This document shows positions 6,120 to 10,921 of a stretch of 10,921 nt of DNA, one piece after another. Source of the DNA: JANPEZ01 sp031423155 (GTDB taxonomy: Bacteria > Actinomycetota > UBA4738 > HRBIN12). The notes under the pieces were generated by a model that was given only the letters and a program-made list of their open reading frames with translations, did no database searches and had not been told where the DNA came from. The stretch lies in the NCBI GenBank assembly GCA_031423155.1, contig JANPEZ010000134.1, positions 1-10,921 on the forward strand. The letters run 5' to 3'. The translations under genes and the position numbers were made by a program. The first letter of the stretch is position 1. Each line of letters begins with the position of its first letter.

Positions 6120-7553
6120 CTATTCGAGCGAGATCATCACGTGCTTGATGTTCGTGTAGTCCTCGAGGGAGTAGACGGACATGTCCTTGCCGTGACCGCT
6201 CTGCTTGTATCCGCCGTGAGGCATCTCGGGCGTCAGCGGGATGTGGGTGTTGACCCAGACGCAACCGAACTGAAGGCGGCGGCTCATGCGCATCGCGCGT
6301 CCGACGTCACGCGTCCATACCGAGGCGGCCAGACCGTAATCCACGCCGTTCGCCCAGGACAGAGCCTGAGCCTCGTCGGAGAAGCGCTGAACCGTGACGA
6401 CAGGTCCGAAGACCTCCTTCTGGATGATCTCGGAGTCCTGCGCCGGGTTCGCGACCACGGTCGGCTTGTAGTAGAACCCGTCGCGGTCGATGACCTCGCC
6501 GCCGGTGACCACTTCAGCTCCGGCCTCACGGGCCCGATCCACGAAGCCGATCACGCGCTCCTGCTGCTCCTTGGAGACGACCGAACCGACGGCGACGTCG
6601 GCCTCGAACGGGCCTCCGACCTTGATCGCCTCGACCGCCGGCACCAAAGCAGCCAGCACGTTGTCGTAGGCCTTGTCGGCTACCAGCACGCGCGTCGCCG
6701 CGGTGCAGTCCTGGCCGGCGTTGAAGTAACCGGCGATGCTGACCCACTCGACCACGGCGTCCATGTCGGCGTCGTCGAAGACGATGACCGGCGCCTTTCC
6801 GCCGAGCTCCAGGTGCATCCGCTTCAGCGTGTCGGCCGCGTTGGCCGAGATCAGCTTCCCGGTGCCGGTGTCGCCCGTGAGCGAGACGATGCCTACGTCG
6901 TTCGAACGCACCAGCGTGTCGCCTACGGGTACGCCATCGCCCGTGATGACGTTGAAGACTCCCGCCGGGTAAAGGTCGGCGGCCAGCTCCGCGAGCTTGA
7001 TCGCCGTCAGCGGCGTCAGTTCGCTCGGCTTCAGCACCACGGTGTTTCCGGTCGCGAGCGCCGGGCCGATCTTCCAGATCGCCATCATGAGCGGGTAGTT
7101 CCAAGGAGCGATCAGGCCGGCGACGCCGATCGGCTCGCGGCGGACGATCGAGGTGAACCCGGCCATGTACTCGCCTGCACTCGAACCCTGCATCGTGCGA
7201 GCGGCGCCGGCGAAGAACCGCAGGTTGTCGACTATCGGAGGGATCTCCTCGGACATCGTCACCTCGTAAGGCTTACCTACGTTCTCGGCCTCGAGCTTGA
7301 CGAGTTCCTCGGCGTTCTCCTCGATGCGGTCGGCCAGCTTCAGCAGAGCGAGCTGACGGTCTTTCGGTGTTGAGTCGTACCAGGTCTCGAAGGCCGCCTT
7401 GGCCGCAGCGATCGCCTTCTCGGCGTCTGCGGCGGTCCCCTCCTGCACAGAGGCCATCACGGCGCCCGACGCGGGGCTGATGATGTCGCGGGTGCCGCCG
7501 TCGGACGAGTTGACCCACTCGCCGTTGATGAACATCTGGTGACTGTCGGCCAT
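6120..7553 (-). CDS. Gamma-aminobutyraldehyde dehydrogenase-like enzyme
   Basis: A 477-aa cytoplasmic aldehyde dehydrogenase close to the aminobutyraldehyde (PatD/YdcW) and betaine-aldehyde group. It is expected to oxidise 4-aminobutyraldehyde from putrescine breakdown to GABA with NAD+. Visible landmarks are NGEW near the start, N152 in APWNYPL, E249 in LELGGKAPVI, C283 in NAGQDCTAATRV, EVFGPVV, and a C-terminal block WVNTHIPLTPEMPHGG then KQSGHGKD followed by YSLEDYTNIKHVM, which is typical of this group. The reading frame stays open far upstream to 7847, but ATG 7553 has AAGGAGGA five bases away and gives a normal family N-terminus, so the extension is rejected. It is the first gene of a leftward pair. 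Association with gabT and a PucR-type regulator supports an amine/GABA role; betaine aldehyde or other omega-amino aldehydes remain possible substrates. Confidence 0.92.
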   Translation of the reverse strand: MADSHQMFINGEWVNSSDGGTRDIISPASGAVMASVQEGTAADAEKAIAAAKAAFETWYDSTPKDRQLALLKLADRIEENAEELVKLEAENVGKPYEVTMSEEIPPIVDNLRFFAGAARTMQGSSAGEYMAGFTSIVRREPIGVAGLIAPWNYPLMMAIWKIGPALATGNTVVLKPSELTPLTAIKLAELAADLYPAGVFNVITGDGVPVGDTLVRSNDVGIVSLTGDTGTGKLISANAADTLKRMHLELGGKAPVIVFDDADMDAVVEWVSIAGYFNAGQDCTAATRVLVADKAYDNVLAALVPAVEAIKVGGPFEADVAVGSVVSKEQQERVIGFVDRAREAGAEVVTGGEVIDRDGFYYKPTVVANPAQDSEIIQKEVFGPVVTVQRFSDEAQALSWANGVDYGLAASVWTRDVGRAMRMSRRLQFGCVWVNTHIPLTPEMPHGGYKQSGHGKDMSVYSLEDYTNIKHVMISLE

Positions 7554-7557
7554 GTTC

Positions 7558-7565
7558 TCCTCCTT
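7558..7565 (-). promoter_or_regulatory. Shine-Dalgarno site of the aminobutyraldehyde dehydrogenase
   Basis: AAGGAGGA on the minus strand ends four bases before the ATG at 7553. It decides the start of a frame that stays open almost 300 bases further upstream. Confidence 0.85.
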
Positions 7566-7592
7566 GAGCGACGCGGAGCACGCCTGTGGTCC

Positions 7593-7610
7593 AGCGGCCA
7601 GTATGCCGCT
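7593..7610. promoter_or_regulatory. Inverted repeat AGCGGC-N6-GCCGCT in the leader of the dehydrogenase operon
   Basis: Perfect 6-bp arms flank CAGTAT, 40 bases before the dehydrogenase ATG and 122 before the divergent gene. It could be a regulator half-site pair or a leader hairpin on the minus-strand transcript. Short GC arms like these arise often by chance here, so support is weak. Confidence 0.3.
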
Positions 7611-7654
7611 AACCGGGGCTTTCAGGCCACTCGCCGGAAGGGCCGAGGTGGACG

Positions 7655-7670
7655 GTCCGTCTATACGGAC
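7655..7670. promoter_or_regulatory. 16-bp palindrome with a TATAGA box between divergent genes (candidate operator/promoter)
   Basis: GTCCGTCTATACGGAC has perfect 6-bp arms around CTAT. It lies in the 179-bp space between the leftward aminobutyraldehyde dehydrogenase and the rightward UspA-like gene. On the minus strand it contains TATAGA (7665-7660), a fair -10 box for the dehydrogenase operon, though no good -35 is seen. The string GTATAGA recurs before gabT (9768-9774), which hints at a shared promoter type. For the rightward gene a weak TTCCCA-N17-TACCCT (7684-7712) is the best promoter I can point to. An operator overlapping a promoter is the simplest reading, but the binding protein is unknown. 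Confidence 0.45.
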
Positions 7671-7732
7671 GGGACAAAGGGGGTTCCCACCAGCGGCGAA
7701 GGGGCGTACCCTCGAGGGGAAAGGACGGTTCC

Positions 7733-8155
7733 ATGCTGCGGTACCTGATCGTGGCGAACCAGACCCTTGCCGCCGGCCAGCTGGCCGAGAAGGTCCGAAA
7801 GCTCGCGGCCGGAGGGCAGATCCACTTCCACGTGCTCGTGCCCGCAACGCCGCCGCGCGACCACCCGTTCACCGAGTTCGAGGCCAGGGAGACGGCCCAG
7901 CACCGGCTCGACCTTGCGCTCAGGCGTCTGCGCGAGTTCGACCCGGAGATCACCGGCGAGGTCGGCGACGCCCACCCGGTCACGGCCATCACGGACCTGC
8001 TCAACCGGGGCGAGCGCTTCGACGGGATCGTTCTCTCGACGCTTCCTCCGGGGCTGAGCAAGTGGCTGAAGCTCGACCTGCCTCACCGGATCGAAGTCGT
8101 CTTCGGCTTGCCGACCATCCACGTCATCGGCCACCGCGAGCCCGCAGGGGTCTAG
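7733..8155 (+). CDS. UspA/HUP-like small protein, function unknown
   Basis: A 140-aa soluble protein. It begins with strand MLRYLIVANQTL, then a helix and IHFHVLVPAT, a charged helix (ARETAQHRLDLALRRLREF), a segment DAHPVTAITDLL and FDGIVLSTLPPGLSKWL. This alternating strand-helix pattern, with a short hydrophobic first strand and a late IVLSTLP strand, resembles single-domain UspA/HUP-fold proteins of actinobacteria; such proteins have at times been mislabelled as indole-3-glycerol phosphate synthase. The classic UspA ATP motif G-X2-G-X9-G-S/T is not evident, so ATP binding is doubtful. AAGGA lies seven bases before the ATG. Its stop codon interlocks with that of the convergent PucR-type gene. 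It is divergent from the aldehyde dehydrogenase operon and may share control with it; a role in amine metabolism is not implied by the sequence. Confidence 0.8.
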   Translation: MLRYLIVANQTLAAGQLAEKVRKLAAGGQIHFHVLVPATPPRDHPFTEFEARETAQHRLDLALRRLREFDPEITGEVGDAHPVTAITDLLNRGERFDGIVLSTLPPGLSKWLKLDLPHRIEVVFGLPTIHVIGHREPAGV

Positions 8156-9696
8156 GTCTCCTGCTGGGTTGCTAGAAGGTCGCGCGCGCGGAGCGCGAGC
8201 CAGAATTCCATGCGGTCGAAGCTGCTCGCCAGATCGCGGCCGGTGAGTTCCTCGACCTTGCGCATCCGGTAGCGCAGCGTGTGACGGTGCACGTACAGCT
8301 CTGACGCCGCGGTCTCCCATCGCGCGTTGTGCTGAAGGAAGGCTTGCAGGGAGCCGGTCAGTTCTCCGTTGTGGTCGCGGTCGTAGGTGTCCAGGGGCGC
8401 CATCATCGCGTCGGCGAACGCGCGCAGGGCGTCTGGGTCGGCCATTGAAAGCAGCAGCCGGTAGGTACCGAGGTCCTCGAATCCGGCCGACTCCCAGTTC
8501 TCCAGACGGCAGACCTGTAGGGCGTACTTGGCCTCTCGAAGGCTGCGACCTATGTCGGCGGAGGTCACAGCGCTACCTCCCCCGACCAGGACGTCGGCCT
8601 TCACCCGCGCGCCGATCGCCTTTCCGAACGCCGCAAGATCGGGGACGGCTCCTTCGGGGAGAAGCAGGTGCACGCCGTTCGAGTGGGTCGAGATGAGGAA
8701 CCCCCCCCCGGCCCTGGAGCATTGGTCGGTCGCGGCGGCCGCTACTTCTTCGGGAACCCCACCTTCGAGGGCGACGACCATCATGGTCGCATCCTTCGGG
8801 AATCCGAACCGCGCGAGGCCCCGGATCGACTCCGGGGCCGAGACTCCGCCGCGGGCAAGCTCATCGAAGAAGTCGCCCTGGAGCCGGCGTTCGGCGTCGG
8901 CGACGGCGCGAGACTTGGCCAGCTCGATCGCGAAGAGCGAGAGCGCGTGCCCGGCGACGATGCGATCGAGCTGCGAGAGAGCCTCGGGCTTTCCGACGGC
9001 GAGGAACGCTTCGATGCGGCCGAGTGCGCCGACCGGCTGAACCCAGATGTGATGCCCGCGATCGACGAGCGTAACGCTGAAGGAGGTGCCCTCGGGGCGA
9101 CGCTCTTTGAGTTCACCCCAGACGCGCTCGGCACGAAGGGACGCGGCCTTGGAAGTGGCAGTGAGTTCGAGCCCGTGAAGGTCGAGCAGAAGCGCCCAGC
9201 CCTTCGTGACGTCGGCTAGGGACTGGGCGATGCCGTCCACTCCCTTACCCTCCATCACCGCGCGGGTGATCACGTGCTCGGCGTCCACCGCGCGCTGGAG
9301 GGTGTCGTACTGCTCGGCCAATATCCGGGTGAAAACGGCCTCGGTGATCGCGATGAACGGAACGGGATAAGGGACCTCGAAGAGGGGGAAGCTGAGTTGC
9401 TCGGCCGCGGCGACCAGGGCCTTCGGCGTCTTGTCGTGGCTGAAGCCGGGGCCGAACCCGAGGCCCGCGACGCCGGCGTCGGCCAGGCGCTTGACGTAGG
9501 CGCGCTGCTTGGCGGGCGTCGCACCGACGCCCATCCCGGTCGTCAGCAGCAGCTCCCCGCCCTTGAGCCAGGGGGTCGGGTCCTCCAACTCGCTCGCGTG
9601 GACCCATCGGATCGGGCTGGCGAGCGCGTCCTCGCCGGCGAGCAGCCGAAGCGGCATCCCTGGGATGGAGACGATGTCTTTGACGGTGAGAGCCAT
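8152..9696 (-). CDS. PucR-family transcriptional regulator, candidate GABA/amine-responsive
   Basis: A 514-aa cytoplasmic DNA-binding regulator. The N-terminal PucR-type sensor domain (about 1-120) starts MALTVKDIVSIPGMPLRLLAG and includes GGELLLTTGMGV. The middle (about 280-400) fits the GGDEF-like domain of the family. The C-terminus (446-514) is the PucR helix-turn-helix, with ETAASELYVHRHTLRYRMRK and EELTG. The start at 9696 is preferred over ATG 9720 because a TACAAT box ends exactly six bases before it, as in leaderless mRNAs, and because the earlier ATG would lie upstream of that box. It is divergent from gabT. PucR-type proteins control GABA use in some actinobacteria (GabR of Corynebacterium glutamicum, from memory), so it is a good candidate activator of gabT. 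Residues G330-G332 are encoded by a run of nine G, a possible slippage site. Confidence 0.92.
   Translation of the reverse strand: MALTVKDIVSIPGMPLRLLAGEDALASPIRWVHASELEDPTPWLKGGELLLTTGMGVGATPAKQRAYVKRLADAGVAGLGFGPGFSHDKTPKALVAAAEQLSFPLFEVPYPVPFIAITEAVFTRILAEQYDTLQRAVDAEHVITRAVMEGKGVDGIAQSLADVTKGWALLLDLHGLELTATSKAASLRAERVWGELKERRPEGTSFSVTLVDRGHHIWVQPVGALGRIEAFLAVGKPEALSQLDRIVAGHALSLFAIELAKSRAVADAERRLQGDFFDELARGGVSAPESIRGLARFGFPKDATMMVVALEGGVPEEVAAAATDQCSRAGGGFLISTHSNGVHLLLPEGAVPDLAAFGKAIGARVKADVLVGGGSAVTSADIGRSLREAKYALQVCRLENWESAGFEDLGTYRLLLSMADPDALRAFADAMMAPLDTYDRDHNGELTGSLQAFLQHNARWETAASELYVHRHTLRYRMRKVEELTGRDLASSFDRMEFWLALRARDLLATQQET
8701..8709 (-). repeat. Nine-G homopolymer inside the PucR-type gene
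   Basis: The coding strand has nine consecutive G, read as Gly330-332. A one-base slip would shift the frame and remove the C-terminal DNA-binding domain. In this assembly the frame is intact. Confidence 0.85.
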
Positions 9697-9702
9697 CGCC
9701 GC

Positions 9703-9719
9703 ATTGTACGTGTCGTACA
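9703..9719 (-). promoter_or_regulatory. Leaderless -10 box overlapped by a 15-bp palindrome
   Basis: On the minus strand TACAAT (9708-9703) is followed by six bases and then the ATG at 9696, the spacing expected if transcription begins at the start codon. No convincing -35 is seen. TGTACG-TGT-CGTACA (9705-9719), with perfect 6-bp arms, covers most of this box. A protein bound there would block the promoter, which suggests negative autoregulation or control by another factor. The palindrome is AT-richer than its surroundings, which makes chance pairing less likely than for the GC hairpins nearby. Confidence 0.55.
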
Positions 9720-9720
9720 T

Positions 9721-9886
9721 ATCCGGCGGCTAGGGGTGCCTATCCGAGGTCCGTGCCTGGCCAGAATGTATAGAACTGAACGTCATGCAAGGTCCTACTG
9801 CTGCCTGACAGGCGAAACGCAGAGGCGCCAAACTCGTTGTCTAGACCGCCGAGGTCCGGCGGTGCCGCGCAAGAAAGGCCCGTGCG
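9721..9886 (+). promoter_or_regulatory. Divergent PucR-gabT intergenic region with promoter-like box, repeats and leader hairpin
   Basis: This stretch contains no gene. TATAGA at 9769-9774 is the best -10 box for gabT, without a clear -35, and would give a leader of about 105 bases. The 10-mer CCGAGGTCCG occurs twice in direct orientation (9744-9753 and 9849-9858), and TCCGGCGG also twice (9722-9729 and 9855-9862). Near gabT, ACCGCCG-AGGTC-CGGCGGT (9845-9863) can fold into a 7-bp hairpin ten bases before the ribosome site AAAGG (9874-9878). An 11-bp palindrome, GCCTG-A-CAGGC (9803-9813), and the 8-bp palindrome GTCTAGAC (9839-9846) are also present. The repeated 10-mer is a candidate site for the PucR-type regulator (inference). 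Confidence 0.45.
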
Positions 9887-10921
9887 ATGGACATCCCTCA
9901 GGAGCGCAAGCTCGTTACCGAGATCCCCGGCCCCAAGTCCCGCGAATGGTTCGCTCGACGCGAGCAGGCCGTGCCCAAGGGCGTCGGGAACATCCACCCC
10001 ATCGTCACCTCGCGCGCGTCCGGAGCGATCGTCGAGGACGTCGACGGGAACCGGCTGATCGACTTCGCCACCGGGATCGCTGTGTTGAACGTAGGTCACA
10101 CCGCCCCCGAGGTCGTCGCGGCGATCCAGAAACAGGCCGAACTCGACACCCACACCTGCTTCCACGTCACGGCCAACGAGCCGTACATCGAACTTGCCGA
10201 GCGACTCAACGCGCTGACCCCCGGCGACCACGCCAAGAAGACGATGTTCGCCAACTCCGGCGCCGAAGCCGTCGAGAACGCCGTCAAGATCGCGCGTTAC
10301 GCGACCGGCCGCGACGCGATCGTCACTTTCGACCACGCCTTCCACGGGCGGACGCTGCTGGCGATGTCGCTGACCGCGAAGGTTATGCCCTACAAGCAAG
10401 GCTTCGGCCCGTTCGCGCCGGAGGTCTACCGCCTCCCCTTCGCCTATCCCTACCGCTGCCCGTGCGGCGGAACCGCCGAGACCTGCGCCGATGCCTGTCT
10501 GGCCTATGCCGTGGACGAGATGCACAAACACATCGGCGAGGACAACATCGCCGCCGTGATCATGGAGCCGATCCAGGGCGAGGGCGGGTTCATCGTCCCG
10601 GCGCCGGGATTCGTCAAGGGCATCGCGGACTTCTGCGCCGCCAACGGCATCGTCTTCATCGCCGACGAGATCCAGAGCGGGATGGGCCGGGCCGGCCGCT
10701 GGTACGCGATCGAGGACGAAGACGTAGTTCCCGACATGGTCCTGACCGCCAAGTCGGTGGCCGGGGGGCTGCCGCTGTCGGGCGTTACGGGCCGGGCCGA
10801 ACTGCTCGATACCGTTCACCCCGGCGGACTCGGCGGCACCTACGGCGGCAACCCGATCGCGGCGGCAGCGGCGCTGGCGGTCCTGGACAAGATCGAGAAC
10901 CAGAACCTGCTCGCCCGCTCG
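9887..10921 (+). CDS. gabT: 4-aminobutyrate transaminase (class III aminotransferase), 3' end cut by the window
   Basis: The first 345 residues of a PLP-dependent class III aminotransferase that should convert GABA and 2-oxoglutarate to succinate semialdehyde and glutamate. The frame stays open to the last base. Landmarks: FATGIAVLNVGH (60-71), the PLP phosphate loop NSGAEAVE (123-130), FDHAFHGRT (148-156), MEPIQGEGG (226-234), D260 in ADEIQSG for the pyridine nitrogen, and the Schiff-base lysine K289 in TAKSVAGGLPLSG. Residues 191-204 hold a C-x-C-x6-C-x3-C cluster (C191, C193, C200, C204), an insert known in part of the family and absent from the E. coli type. The start is ATG 9887, with AAAGG eight bases upstream. 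Homology to ornithine, putrescine and other omega-amino acid transaminases leaves the substrate open. The neighbouring aminobutyraldehyde dehydrogenase favours GABA. Confidence 0.9.
   Translation, partial: MDIPQERKLVTEIPGPKSREWFARREQAVPKGVGNIHPIVTSRASGAIVEDVDGNRLIDFATGIAVLNVGHTAPEVVAAIQKQAELDTHTCFHVTANEPYIELAERLNALTPGDHAKKTMFANSGAEAVENAVKIARYATGRDAIVTFDHAFHGRTLLAMSLTAKVMPYKQGFGPFAPEVYRLPFAYPYRCPCGGTAETCADACLAYAVDEMHKHIGEDNIAAVIMEPIQGEGGFIVPAPGFVKGIADFCAANGIVFIADEIQSGMGRAGRWYAIEDEDVVPDMVLTAKSVAGGLPLSGVTGRAELLDTVHPGGLGGTYGGNPIAAAAALAVLDKIENQNLLARS

Noticed and set aside
4614..7373. A 919-codon open frame on the plus strand antisense to both aldehyde dehydrogenases
   Set aside because: It mirrors the G/C-rich third positions of the two real genes and spans the gap between them. 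The product is Arg/Asp/Leu/Val-rich with no recognisable domain, and both genes beneath it have full catalytic motifs.
7554..7847. N-terminal extension of the aminobutyraldehyde dehydrogenase by 98 residues
   Set aside because: It is Arg/Pro/Ser-rich, overlaps the start of a divergent gene and is unlike any family N-terminus. A strong Shine-Dalgarno site marks ATG 7553.
9740..10819. A 359-codon minus-strand frame antisense to gabT
   Set aside because: The plus strand encodes a clear class III aminotransferase with PLP-binding residues. The antisense product has no domain and no ribosome site.
1..10921. Mobile element, CRISPR, tRNA/rRNA or defence-system signals
   Set aside because: No transposase or integrase, terminal repeats, spaced repeat array, or RNA gene patterns were seen. 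Base composition and codon bias look even across the window.

Overview
The window is GC-rich throughout, with G/C-biased third codon positions and a run of actinobacterial-looking families: paired OmpR-type two-component systems, a PucR-type regulator, a small UspA-like protein often seen in actinobacteria, and GABA/aminobutyraldehyde enzymes. One gene appears leaderless, with a TACAAT box six bases before its ATG. Together these suggest a high-GC Actinomycetota chromosome, possibly a deep-branching lineage. The genus cannot be named from the sequence. No RNA genes, insertion sequences, CRISPR array or prophage genes were seen.

Layout, left part (1-4518): two paralogous two-component systems face each other. 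Response regulator 1 (40-732) and histidine kinase 1 (716-2029) run rightward, followed by a small, very acidic exported protein (2111-2419). Histidine kinase 2 (2463-3845) and response regulator 2 (3847-4518) run leftward. A perfect 12-bp GC hairpin with a GCAA loop (2434-2461) lies between the two convergent units and probably terminates both. Upstream of the small gene and upstream of regulator 2 there are repeats phased at 11 bp, the spacing used by OmpR/PhoB-family regulators. This suggests that these regulators control the exported protein and one of the systems.

Middle part (4602-7553): two aldehyde dehydrogenases run leftward as a probable operon. The first gene is a gamma-aminobutyraldehyde dehydrogenase-like enzyme. 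The second is an ALDH of the broad lactaldehyde/phosphonoacetaldehyde/Y4uC-like group. A GC hairpin lies in the 90-bp gap between them.

Right part (7554-10921): a divergent intergenic region with two short palindromes leads to a rightward UspA/HUP-like protein of 140 aa. This converges on a leftward PucR-family regulator, and the two stop codons interlock in one CTAG. The regulator is divergent from a rightward 4-aminobutyrate transaminase (gabT), which is cut by the window edge. A 15-bp palindrome covers the -10 box of the regulator gene.

Together the right two thirds look like a polyamine/GABA catabolic locus: aminobutyraldehyde to GABA (6120-7553), GABA to succinate semialdehyde (9887 onward), and perhaps semialdehyde to succinate (4602-6029), with the PucR-type protein as candidate GABA-responsive regulator. 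The left third is a separate envelope-sensing module. Its paired architecture around an uncharacterised acidic secreted protein is the least explained part of the window.
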